64,000 nucleotides of DNA from Streptomyces sp. NBC_01304 (GTDB lineage: Bacteria > Actinomycetota > Actinomycetes > Streptomycetales > Streptomycetaceae): positions 8,122,001 to 8,186,000 of the forward strand of contig NZ_CP109055.1 in NCBI RefSeq assembly GCF_035975855.1, given 5' to 3'. Of the stretch, positions 9,750 through 17,763 are shown one piece after another. Numbering within the stretch: the first letter of the stretch is position 1; every line of letters begins with the position of its first letter. The notes beneath the pieces are model-generated. The model saw only the letters and a list, made by a program, of their open reading frames with translations, searched no databases and had not been told where the DNA came from. The position numbers were made by a program, and so were the translations under genes.

Positions 9750-12509
9750 GTGGCAGAGACAGCAGCGAAGAAGACCGCCAAGACCGCAGCGACCGCAGCC
9801 GGGAAGGCCGCCGGGCAGCGCCCCCGCCTGATGCTCATGGATGGGCACTCGCTGGCGTACCGGGCGTTCTTCGCGCTGCCCGCGGAGAACTTCACCACCG
9901 CGACCGGGCAGCCGACGAACGCCATTTACGGCTTCGCGTCAATGCTGGCGAACACCCTGCGCGACGAGGCGCCCACGCACTTCGCGGTGGCGTTCGACGT
10001 GTCGCGCAAGACGTGGCGCTCGCAGGAGTTCCCGGAGTACAAGGCGAACCGGTCGAAGACGCCGGACGAGTTCAAGGGCCAGGTCGAGCTGATCGGCGAG
10101 GTCCTGGACGCGATGCACGTCGAGCGCTTCGCGGTCGACGGCTTCGAGGCGGACGACATCATCGCCACGCTCGCCACGCAGGCCGAGGAAGCCGGTTTCG
10201 ACGTGCTGATCGTCACCGGTGACCGTGACTCCTTCCAGCTGGTCTCCGACCACGTCACGGTGCTCTACCCGACCAAGGGCGTCTCCGAGCTGACCCGTTT
10301 CACGCCGGAGAAGGTCGAGGAGAAGTACGGGCTGACCCCGCAGCAGTACCCGGACTTCGCGGCTCTGCGCGGCGACCCGTCGGACAACCTGCCGGGCATC
10401 CCCGGCGTCGGCGAGAAGACCGCCGCGAAGTGGATCAACCAGTTCGGTTCGTTCGCCGAGCTCGTGGAGCGCGCCGAGGAGGTCAAGGGCAAGGCCGGGC
10501 AGAACTTCCGGGACCACCTGGACGCCGTCAAGCTCAACCGCGTCCTCACGGAGATGGTGCGGGACGTCGAGCTGCCCAAGGCGGTCGCCGACCTTGAGCG
10601 GGCGGCGTACGACCGCACGGCTCTCGCGATGATCCTGGACACTCTGGAGATCAGGAACCCGTCGCTGCGCGAGCGCCTGCTCGCCGTCGACCCGGGCGGC
10701 CAGGACGCCGAGGACACCCCGGCGCCCACCGAGGGCATCGAGCTGGACGGCTCGGTCCTCGGCTCGGGCGAGCTGACGCCGTGGCTGGCCGAGCACGGCA
10801 AGGCCGACGGGACCGGTCTCGGCATCGCGACCGTCGACACCTGGAAGCTGGGCACCGGCAAGGTCGACGAGGTGGCGCTGGCCGCCGCCGGCGGAGCGGC
10901 CGCCTGGTTCGACCCGGCGCAGCTGGACGAGAGCGACGACAAGGCGTTCGCGGCCTGGCTCGCCGACGCGGACAAGCCCAAGGTCATCCATGACGCCAAG
11001 GGCGCCCTGCGGGTCTTCGCCGAGCACGGCTGGGACCGCGTCGAGGGCATCACCATGGACACCGCGCTTGCCGCCTATCTGGTCAAGCCCGGCCGGCGTT
11101 CCTTCGCCCTGGACGCGCTCTCCCTGGAGTACCTGGGCCGCGAGCTGGTCGCCGCCGCCGCGGCCGAGGGACAGCTCGCCTTCGGCGCGGACGAGGGCGC
11201 CGAGGCCGAGACGCTGATGGTGCAGGCCCGCACCATCCTCGACCTCGGCACGGCCTTCGGCGAAAAGCTCGAAGAGGTCGGCGCGAGCGCCCTGTTGAAG
11301 GACGTGGAGCTGCCCACCTCCGCACTCCTCGCCCGCATGGAGCGAGCCGGCATCGCCGCCGACCGCGCCCATCTCGAAGCGATGGAGCAGCAGTTCGCGG
11401 GCGCCGTCCAGCAAGCCGTGAAGGAAGCACACGCGGCGGCCGGGCACGAGTTCAACCTCGGCTCGCCCAAGCAACTGCAGGAAGTCCTCTTCGGCGAGCT
11501 CGGCCTGCCCAAGACGAAGAAGACCAAGACCGGTTACACCACGGACGCGGACGCGTTGGCCTGGCTCGCGGCCCAGACCGACAACGAACTCCCCGTGATC
11601 ATGCTGCGTCACCGGGAGCAGGCCAAGCTGCGGGTCACCGTCGAGGGCCTGATCAAGACGATCGCCGCGGACGGCCGCATCCACACGTCGTTCAGCCAGA
11701 CCGTCGCCGCGACCGGCCGCCTGTCGTCGACCGACCCCAACCTGCAGAACGTTCCGGTACGCACCGACGAGGGCCGCGCCATCCGTCGCGGCTTTGTCGT
11801 CGGCGAGGGCTTCGAATCCCTCATGACCGCGGACTACAGCCAGATCGAACTGCGCGTCATGGCCCACCTGTCGGAGGACGAAGGCCTGCTCGAAGCCTTC
11901 AACTCCGGCGAGGACCTGCACACCACGGTCGCCTCCCAGGTCTTCGAGGTCGAGCGGGACCAGGTCGACGCGGAGATGCGCCGCAAGATCAAGGCGATGT
12001 CGTACGGCCTCGCGTACGGTCTCTCGGCCTTCGGCCTGTCCCAGCAGCTGAACATCGAGGCGGGCGAGGCGCGCGGCCTCATGGACACGTACTTCGAGCG
12101 GTTCGGCGGGGTGCGGGACTATCTGCGCCGGGTCGTGGACGAGGCACGTGCCACGGGGTACACGGCGACGATGCTGGGACGCCGCCGATACCTGCCGGAC
12201 CTGAACAGCGACAACCGCCAGCGGCGCGAGGCCGCCGAGCGGATGGCGCTCAACGCGCCCATCCAGGGCACGGCTGCGGACATCGTGAAGATCGCGATGC
12301 TGCGCGTCGGGCAGGCCTTGGAGCAGGCCGAGCTGTCCTCCCGGATGCTGCTCCAAGTCCACGATGAAATCGTGCTGGAGATCGCGCCGGGGGAGCGCTC
12401 CGCTGTGGAGGAGATCGTGCGGCGCGAGATGGCCGGCGCCGCGGATCTGCGAGCTCCGCTCGACGTGTCCGTGGGGGTCGGGGCGGACTGGGAGTCTGCG
12501 GCTCACTGA
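9750..12509 (+). CDS. polA: DNA polymerase I
   Basis: 919 aa from the GTG at 9750 (GGGAG lies upstream); the longer open frame upstream reads antisense through the oxidoreductase gene. The protein begins with an Ala/Lys-rich tail. The 5'-3' exonuclease domain follows (DGHSLAYRAFF near 35, GFEADDIIATLA near 130, TGDRDSFQLV near 155). A central 3'-5' exonuclease fold lacks the DxE motif, so it is probably not proofreading, as known for actinobacterial PolA. The polymerase domain contains motif A ADYSQIELRVMAH, motif B RRKIKAMSYGLAYG and motif C LQVHDEIVLE. It fills gaps in Okazaki-fragment processing and repair. It ends at a long palindromic repeat that probably terminates transcription. Confidence 0.97.
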   Translation: MAETAAKKTAKTAATAAGKAAGQRPRLMLMDGHSLAYRAFFALPAENFTTATGQPTNAIYGFASMLANTLRDEAPTHFAVAFDVSRKTWRSQEFPEYKANRSKTPDEFKGQVELIGEVLDAMHVERFAVDGFEADDIIATLATQAEEAGFDVLIVTGDRDSFQLVSDHVTVLYPTKGVSELTRFTPEKVEEKYGLTPQQYPDFAALRGDPSDNLPGIPGVGEKTAAKWINQFGSFAELVERAEEVKGKAGQNFRDHLDAVKLNRVLTEMVRDVELPKAVADLERAAYDRTALAMILDTLEIRNPSLRERLLAVDPGGQDAEDTPAPTEGIELDGSVLGSGELTPWLAEHGKADGTGLGIATVDTWKLGTGKVDEVALAAAGGAAAWFDPAQLDESDDKAFAAWLADADKPKVIHDAKGALRVFAEHGWDRVEGITMDTALAAYLVKPGRRSFALDALSLEYLGRELVAAAAAEGQLAFGADEGAEAETLMVQARTILDLGTAFGEKLEEVGASALLKDVELPTSALLARMERAGIAADRAHLEAMEQQFAGAVQQAVKEAHAAAGHEFNLGSPKQLQEVLFGELGLPKTKKTKTGYTTDADALAWLAAQTDNELPVIMLRHREQAKLRVTVEGLIKTIAADGRIHTSFSQTVAATGRLSSTDPNLQNVPVRTDEGRAIRRGFVVGEGFESLMTADYSQIELRVMAHLSEDEGLLEAFNSGEDLHTTVASQVFEVERDQVDAEMRRKIKAMSYGLAYGLSAFGLSQQLNIEAGEARGLMDTYFERFGGVRDYLRRVVDEARATGYTATMLGRRRYLPDLNSDNRQRREAAERMALNAPIQGTAADIVKIAMLRVGQALEQAELSSRMLLQVHDEIVLEIAPGERSAVEEIVRREMAGAADLRAPLDVSVGVGADWESAAH

Positions 12510-12513
12510 TTTT

Positions 12514-12670
12514 TCCCCTCCCCGCCCCTTCCCGAAATCCTGCGGAGCTGTGTCCTCAAACGCCGGACGGGCTGATTCATCGAGCTCGGCCTCGATGAAT
12601 CAGCCCGTCCGGCGTTTGAGGACAGTCTTTGAAGCCGGCGGCAGCCTTACGGGAAGGGGCGGGAGGGGAT
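12514..12670. repeat. Large palindrome from two inverted copies of a dispersed Streptomyces repeat
   Basis: Arms 12551-12584 and 12591-12624 form a perfect 34-bp stem with a 6-nt loop. The core word is TCCTCAAACGCCGGACGGGC. Outside the stem the two sides stay related (CCCGCCCCTTCCCG on the left, CGGGAAGGGGCGGG on the right). The same unit recurs singly at 18760-18835 and 21558-21625. Here it follows polA directly and should act as a terminator. From memory, similar palindromic units are common at gene ends in Streptomyces. Confidence 0.85.
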
Positions 12671-12756
12671 CCAGCCCGCCGCAGGCGCGACGGCGGGCCA
12701 CCCGGATGGACCCCGAACTCGTGCCGCCCCCCGCCCCACGCGGCAGCGTGACCACC

Positions 12757-13731
12757 ATGGCTCCCTACACGCGCCGCACGGCAATCCTCGCCGCGGCCAT
12801 AGCCTCCACCCTCGTCGCCCCGATATCCGCGGCCGCCGCCGCAGGGGGCGACCGCCACGAGCTGCGCGCGGCGACCTGCCGCTCCGCCCGTGACCCCGAC
12901 CTCGCCGCCCGGATGTCCCGCGACATCCGGGCGGCGCTGTCGTCCCGGCAGGGCACCGTCTCGCTCGCCGTGCACGACGACGCCAGCGACCTGTGGTGCG
13001 CCCTCGACGGCAGCAGGCGCTACGACACCGCCAGCGTCACCAAAGTCCTCATCATGGAGGCAGTGCTGCAGCGCGCCGAGCAGCTGGGCCGCAAGCTGAC
13101 CCGCTACGAGTCACGCAACGTACGCCCCATGATCACGAGTTCGCACAACGGCGCCGCCTGGCAGCTCTGGCAGGACCTCGGCCACTCCCGGCTGCAGCGC
13201 TTCCTGGAGCGCGTCGGCACCACGGGCACCACGCTCGGCCCGTACGGCCTGTGGGGACTGACCCGCACCACCGCCGTCGACCAGATGCGGCTGCTCGGCG
13301 TGCTCACCCAGGCCCGCTCGTTCCTGCGCTCGCGCGCCTACGGACTGAAGCTGATGAGCCAGGTCCGCCGCGACCAGCGCTGGGGCGTGCCCTCCGGGAT
13401 GCCGCGCGGTGTGGTCGCCCACCTCAAGAACGGCTGGCTGCCCAGGGCCACGCACGGCTGGCGCGTCCACAGCGTCGGCGCGTTCACCAGGCCGGGACGT
13501 ACGTACCGTCTCGTGGTCCTGTCGCACGACAACCCGACGATGGCGCACGGCGTACGCACCATCGAGCGCATCGCGCACGCCGTGCACCGGGGACTGAACA
13601 AGGGCCGCGCCACCGGCCTCGACTACACACCGGAGAGCGAGATCAGCGAGGAGTCGGACGGGTCCGTTCCGGACGACGTTCCGGCCGATCTGCTGCTGCC
13701 GGAGGATCCGTCGCACGACGACGGAGTCTGA
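12757..13731 (+). CDS. Secreted serine hydrolase, class A beta-lactamase-like fold
   Basis: 324 aa from ATG 12757, which starts a normal Sec signal peptide (MAPYTRRTAI, hydrophobic core, cleavage near the Ala-rich residues 25-30). GTG 12748 is an alternative start. The penicillin-binding/serine hydrolase motifs are visible: SVTK at residues 93-96 (nucleophile Ser 93), SHN at 129-131, and KNG near residue 225 in place of KTG. Substrate is unknown; peptidoglycan or antibiotic-like amides are the family's usual targets. The acidic C-terminal ~35 residues (EISEESDGSVPDD) overlap the convergent DUF4184 gene by 89 bp. Confidence 0.88.
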   Translation: MAPYTRRTAILAAAIASTLVAPISAAAAAGGDRHELRAATCRSARDPDLAARMSRDIRAALSSRQGTVSLAVHDDASDLWCALDGSRRYDTASVTKVLIMEAVLQRAEQLGRKLTRYESRNVRPMITSSHNGAAWQLWQDLGHSRLQRFLERVGTTGTTLGPYGLWGLTRTTAVDQMRLLGVLTQARSFLRSRAYGLKLMSQVRRDQRWGVPSGMPRGVVAHLKNGWLPRATHGWRVHSVGAFTRPGRTYRLVVLSHDNPTMAHGVRTIERIAHAVHRGLNKGRATGLDYTPESEISEESDGSVPDDVPADLLLPEDPSHDDGV

Positions 13732-14509
13732 CGGCCGCCGCATACAGGACAAGACCCACCGAGAGCCCGGCCCCCGCTCCGAAGCAGACGGTCGGGATGA
13801 TCTCCCAGGGCTTGAAGTCGTCCCCGACGTACGCCAGCCAGCGCGTGGCGCGGTGCCCGGTCCCCACGGCCGCGCACAGCACGAGGAACGACAGGGCGAG
13901 CCACCGCTCGCGCGCGGACAGCACCAGCAGCGGGAGCCCTTCGGCGGGCACCCGCAGCCGCCGCAGCGCCGACCAGACGAAGACCGTCACGACCGCGAGG
14001 GCCACCGCCGAACCCCCGTACTGCGCGTACCAGTACATCGGGGAGCCCGCGATCTCCTTGCCGAGCACGGGGAAGATCCGCATCCCCCACCGGTCGAGGT
14101 GGGTGAAGGCGTCCCACACCACATGCGTCGCGGCGCCGAGCGCGGCCGAGACGCAGAACCGCCAGGCCAGTGCGAACGGCCGCCGCCCGCGCCAGGAACT
14201 GCCGCGCAGGAGCAGATACGTACGCCCCTGCCAGGAGCCGGGAAGCAGTGCCACGAGCGGCTCGCGCAGCAGCAGCCAGGCGGCGACGAGCACCGCGGTG
14301 ACGGCGATGTCGGCGCTCAGCACACCCGGCAGGGAATGGGTGAAATCGCCCAACTCGGCGGCGCCCGGGGCGAGACTGTCGGCAAAGTAGGCGAGGTCGG
14401 GCGCGAAGGAGCCCGCCACGAGGGCCGAGGGGACCAGCGGCCCGCGGGCCGTGCCGTCGCGGCGTATGAGGGGAAGCACGGCGGCGGCATGGCTGAGCGT
14501 GAACGGCAA
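13643..14509 (-). CDS. DUF4184 family membrane protein
   Basis: 288 aa with about six hydrophobic segments. It matches my memory of DUF4184: it opens MPFTLSHAAAVLP and has a central THVVWDAFTHLDRWG segment with conserved His/Asp, similar to metal-dependent membrane hydrolase families. No biochemical role is established. The C-terminal tail is Arg/Pro-rich and overlaps the 3' end of the serine hydrolase gene on the other strand by 89 bp, so the two transcripts are mutually antisense there. Confidence 0.85.
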   Translation of the reverse strand: MPFTLSHAAAVLPLIRRDGTARGPLVPSALVAGSFAPDLAYFADSLAPGAAELGDFTHSLPGVLSADIAVTAVLVAAWLLLREPLVALLPGSWQGRTYLLLRGSSWRGRRPFALAWRFCVSAALGAATHVVWDAFTHLDRWGMRIFPVLGKEIAGSPMYWYAQYGGSAVALAVVTVFVWSALRRLRVPAEGLPLLVLSARERWLALSFLVLCAAVGTGHRATRWLAYVGDDFKPWEIIPTVCFGAGAGLSVGLVLYAAAVRLRRRATDPPAAADRPERRPERTRPTPR

Positions 14510-14633
14510 AAGGCCCCCTTGGGACGCGACTTGAGCAGGCCTGGGCGGGCTTGAGCAATCTTGGGCGGGTCTGGCCAGGTCTGGGAAACTTCTTGATCGG
14601 TGACGCCCGGTAGACGACCAGTATGCGTGTGCG

Positions 14634-14684
14634 GTTCCGGGGAGCCCTGTGGGAACGGGTATATGGCCAACCGGTGAAAACCGG
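14634..14684 (+). other. Structured leader before the lytic transglycosylase gene
   Basis: Within the 270-bp gene-free stretch upstream of the transglycosylase, two stem-loops are visible in the sense direction: GTTCC (14634-14638) pairing with GGAAC (14652-14656), and CCGGT-GAAA-ACCGG (14671-14684) with a GNRA tetraloop. This may be an untranslated regulatory leader. It lacks the hallmark sequences I would expect of the ydaO/c-di-AMP riboswitch. Confidence 0.3.
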
Positions 14685-14779
14685 GCAGGAACGGGTGTCT
14701 GCGCGCAGGAAGTTGTCGTAGGGTCGCCTGGGTCAGCGCGCGGGGGGTTGTGCGCGGTCGGAACCGGAGGGGATCACCT

Positions 14780-16459
14780 ATGGCAGCGCTCTACGGCCGT
14801 CGGCTGCGCAGGGGAGTCGTATCAGCGGCAGTGGCCGCGGCGGCGGTTGCGGCGATGTCCGCGTCCCAGGCCCCCGGTGTCACGGACACCCCGGGCGGCC
14901 GGCAGGCCACCGGGTCGGCCCCGAGCCCCGACGGCGGCGACTCCGCGAGCGACGACTCGTACTACACGGACCTGCCGGGGCTCAACTCCGTGAAGCCCGG
15001 CGACGGCGACGGCGACGACGACGATCCGATCGGCGGCGAGGCGGAAGCGGGCATACCCGCCACCGTCCTGGACGCATACAAGAAGGCCGAGAGCGCGCTC
15101 GGCGAGGCCAAGCCCGGCTGCAACCTGCCCTGGGAACTTCTCGCGGCGATAGGCAAGGTCGAGTCCGGCCAGGCCTGGGGTGGCCAGGTGGACGCCGAGG
15201 GCACGACCTTGAAGACCATCCGGGGCCCGCAGCTCAACGGCGTCGACTTCGCCAACATCCCCGACACCGACGGCGGCGCGTACGACGGCGACACCACGCA
15301 CGACCGCGCGGTCGGCCCGATGCAGTTCATTCCACAGACCTGGGCGACGTGGCAGAAGGACGGCAACGGCGACGGCCAGTCCGACCCCAACAACGTCTAC
15401 GACGCCGCCCTCGCCGCCGGCCACTACCTGTGCGCCGGCGACCGCGACCTGTCCACCGCGGGCGGACTGCGCGGCGCGATCCTCAGCTACAACCACTCGA
15501 CGGACTACCTGAAGAAGGTCCTGGAGTGGCTGGAGTACTACCGCAAGGGCACCCACGAGGTCCCGGACGGCACCGGCGTCCTGCCCGAGCACAACAGCGG
15601 CGGCAGCGACCCCGACCCGACCCCCTCGCCCGGCGGTTCGGACGACGGGCCGGACTCGGGCGGCTCCTCCGATCCGGGCGGCGAGACCACTCCGCCCACC
15701 AAGCCGCCCACGACCACCCCGCCGCCCACGACGCCGCCCACCAAGCCCCCCGTCATCTCGCCCACCGATCGCGTGGCCCGCCTCGTGGACGGCGGGACCG
15801 GCAAGCTGAGCGCCACCCAGGGCGCCAAGTTCGCCGCGAGCCCCACCGTCGAGGCGGAGTCCAAGGGCGGCGCGGGCATCGCCAAGGTGCAGATCAGGTT
15901 CGAGATCATCGGCGACACCGACGCCCGCTTCGCCGGCGGTTACGCCGGCGCGACCGTGCCCACCGGCGCCGACGGCAAGGCCACCGCGCCCCTGGTCCTC
16001 GCGGGTGAGAAGACCGGCGACTTCACGATCCGCGCCAAGGTCGTCGGCCGCGACCTCGCCGGTCTCGACTACACCGCGACCGTCACCGCCCGCCAGGCCG
16101 ACGCCCTCGCCCGCACCGGCGACAAGGAGCTGACCTGCGTGCCCGGCGGCGAGTTCGCCGACCAGGTCGAGGTCAAGGCCACCCTCGACGGCGCGGCCGC
16201 GGCCGGCGTCGAGGTCACCGCCACCATGATCAAGGCGGCGGACAACGCCGACGAGAACGACAAGGGCCCCTACTTCAAGGACGCGGACGGCAAGACGATC
16301 CGCACCCTCAAGGGCCTCAAGACCGATGCCGACGGCGTCCTCAAGCTCCCGAAGATGTACGCGGACGACGCGGCGGGGACGTATCTGCTGCGCCTGAACG
16401 CGACCGGCGGCGGCACCGTGACCATCGAGCTCAAGGTGGCCGCGGCCCCCGCGTCGTAA
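14780..16459 (+). CDS. Secreted lytic transglycosylase with C-terminal beta domain
   Basis: 559 aa from ATG 14780, with GGAGGGG six bases upstream. A signal peptide (residues 1-30) is followed by an acidic low-complexity linker (40-90). The lytic transglycosylase domain (about 95-265) shows the catalytic Glu in AAIGKVESGQAWGG (Glu 128), AVGPMQFIPQTWATW and AILSYNHSTDYL. A Pro/Thr/Gly linker (285-330) leads to a ~225-residue Ig-like C-terminal region of unknown role. It cleaves the glycan strands of peptidoglycan outside the cell. A strong terminator lies 51 bp downstream, so the gene is monocistronic. Confidence 0.92.
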   Translation: MAALYGRRLRRGVVSAAVAAAAVAAMSASQAPGVTDTPGGRQATGSAPSPDGGDSASDDSYYTDLPGLNSVKPGDGDGDDDDPIGGEAEAGIPATVLDAYKKAESALGEAKPGCNLPWELLAAIGKVESGQAWGGQVDAEGTTLKTIRGPQLNGVDFANIPDTDGGAYDGDTTHDRAVGPMQFIPQTWATWQKDGNGDGQSDPNNVYDAALAAGHYLCAGDRDLSTAGGLRGAILSYNHSTDYLKKVLEWLEYYRKGTHEVPDGTGVLPEHNSGGSDPDPTPSPGGSDDGPDSGGSSDPGGETTPPTKPPTTTPPPTTPPTKPPVISPTDRVARLVDGGTGKLSATQGAKFAASPTVEAESKGGAGIAKVQIRFEIIGDTDARFAGGYAGATVPTGADGKATAPLVLAGEKTGDFTIRAKVVGRDLAGLDYTATVTARQADALARTGDKELTCVPGGEFADQVEVKATLDGAAAAGVEVTATMIKAADNADENDKGPYFKDADGKTIRTLKGLKTDADGVLKLPKMYADDAAGTYLLRLNATGGGTVTIELKVAAAPAS

Positions 16460-16509
16460 CACCCGGGAATCGTCCGCGAACACGCGGCGACCATCCATGA
16501 ACACCCCGC

Positions 16510-16545
16510 CACCGCCCCTGAATTCTCGTCAATTCAGGGGCGGTG
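16510..16545. terminator. Strong hairpin terminator after the transglycosylase
   Basis: A perfect 15-bp inverted repeat (CACCGCCCCTGAATT at 16510-16524 and its complement at 16531-16545) with a 6-nt loop lies 51 bp past the transglycosylase stop. Confidence 0.85.
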
Positions 16546-16627
16546 CAACGTGTTCTCATCTCGCCCCCGCATTGCTACGGTGCCCCAGCCCTGACGCCGT
16601 ATCAGTTCTCTTCCCGGGAGGCCGAGT

Positions 16628-16762
16628 TTGCGTGCCCTCATAGCCGCCGCCATCGGGCTGGCCGCCGCGCTCGCCCTGGTCCTCGTCATCTCGTCGATGG
16701 AGGTACCGCCCGGCGAAACCTCGCCGGAGCCCTTGCTCACCACCATCCCCAAGCACCCGTAG
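16628..16762 (+). CDS. 44-aa membrane peptide, SPW_0924 family
   Basis: A very short gene with a TTG start placed six bases after GGGAGG. The product has one membrane segment (residues 2-22, LIAAAIGLAAALALVLVI) and a short tail ending LLTTIPKHP. From memory this matches the small Streptomyces SPW_0924 family, which is usually located beside a DUF3068 gene as here. The gap to the DUF3068 start is only 14 bp, so the two are co-transcribed. The function is unknown; a small subunit or a partner of the DUF3068 membrane protein is an inference. Confidence 0.8.
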   Translation: MRALIAAAIGLAAALALVLVISSMEVPPGETSPEPLLTTIPKHP

Positions 16763-16776
16763 GGAGGGCCGCCGCG

Positions 16777-17763
16777 ATGCGCCGCAAAGCCAGTCTCATC
16801 CTCCTCGCGTTCGCCGTCTTCTTCACGGCCCTCTCGCCGCTGATTCGCTTCTACGCCTTCCCGCGCCTGGCGAAGGTGCCCGCGAACCAGTACCAGAAGA
16901 TGGTCCTGGAGGCGAAGGGCGCGACCATCATGAACACGCAGATGAAGGTGGTCAAGACAGACCTCTCGATCGTGCAGACCCTCAGGGGAAACGTGGCGGA
17001 GTCCGAGAAGATCGAGGGCTCGGGCGGCCGCGACCTCGTGGTCTGGGACGGCCTCTCCTACGCCCAGGACAGTGACGGCAAGCAGGTCACCAGGATTCCG
17101 GAGCGCTACATCTTCGACGCCCATAGCGCGGAACCCGTGCACGCCGCCGGTGAGATGGCCGACGGCAAGGCGGTCAAGCGCGAGGGCCTCGAGTTCAAGT
17201 GGCCCTTCCTCACCGAGAAGCGGGACTACAAGTACTTCGACGCGCGCAGCCGCACGACCAACACCATATTCTTCAAGGGCGAGCAGAACTTCCGCGGCCT
17301 GAACGTCTACTACTTCGAGCAGACCATCCCGTGGGTGGAGGTCGGCTTCCCCAGTGTCATGCCGGGCGGACTGAAGCCCGAGCAATTCGAGGGAACCGGC
17401 ACGGAGATGTGGTACACGACCGTCCGCAAGTTCTGGGTCGAGCCCACGACTGGCGCACCCGTGTACGGCGAGGAGATCCACAAGGAAGAGATGCGCGGCG
17501 GCTCGTTGGCCGGCGGCCCGGGCAAGACCAAGACGGTGTTCGACGGGCACGTCAAGATGCGCGAGGACTTCATCAAGTCGACGGTCGACCTGGTCAAGTC
17601 CAACCGGATCCTGATCCTGCTGATGACGTCGTACCTGCCCTGGGGCTTCCTCGGACTCGGCGCCGCACTGCTGACGCTGGCCCTCGTCCTGGAGGCGCGC
17701 AGCCGCAGGCCGGGCGAGCCGGAGGAGGAGTCGGCGCCGGAGCCGGAACCGGTCACCGCCTGA
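16777..17763 (+). CDS. DUF3068 family membrane-anchored protein (PorA-like)
   Basis: 328 aa starting at ATG 16777 after AGGGAGG. An N-terminal membrane segment (residues 6-25), a long extracytoplasmic beta-rich region (about 30-280) with RDLVVWDGLSYAQDSDG and YYFEQTIPWVEVG, and a second membrane segment (about 285-310) before an acidic tail ending EPEPVTA. This is the DUF3068 architecture, which is widespread in actinobacteria and of unknown function. It is co-transcribed with the 44-aa peptide upstream. Its stop overlaps the convergent hrpB stop by 11 bp. Confidence 0.88.
   Translation: MRRKASLILLAFAVFFTALSPLIRFYAFPRLAKVPANQYQKMVLEAKGATIMNTQMKVVKTDLSIVQTLRGNVAESEKIEGSGGRDLVVWDGLSYAQDSDGKQVTRIPERYIFDAHSAEPVHAAGEMADGKAVKREGLEFKWPFLTEKRDYKYFDARSRTTNTIFFKGEQNFRGLNVYYFEQTIPWVEVGFPSVMPGGLKPEQFEGTGTEMWYTTVRKFWVEPTTGAPVYGEEIHKEEMRGGSLAGGPGKTKTVFDGHVKMREDFIKSTVDLVKSNRILILLMTSYLPWGFLGLGAALLTLALVLEARSRRPGEPEEESAPEPEPVTA

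Noticed and set aside
9939..12506. An 850-codon open frame antisense to polA
   Set aside because: Long antisense frames are expected in very GC-rich genes; the polA sense frame has all family motifs and the right codon bias.
14580..14779. c-di-AMP (ydaO) riboswitch before the transglycosylase
   Set aside because: The context fits, but the conserved internal words of that riboswitch are not present; only generic stem-loops are seen.
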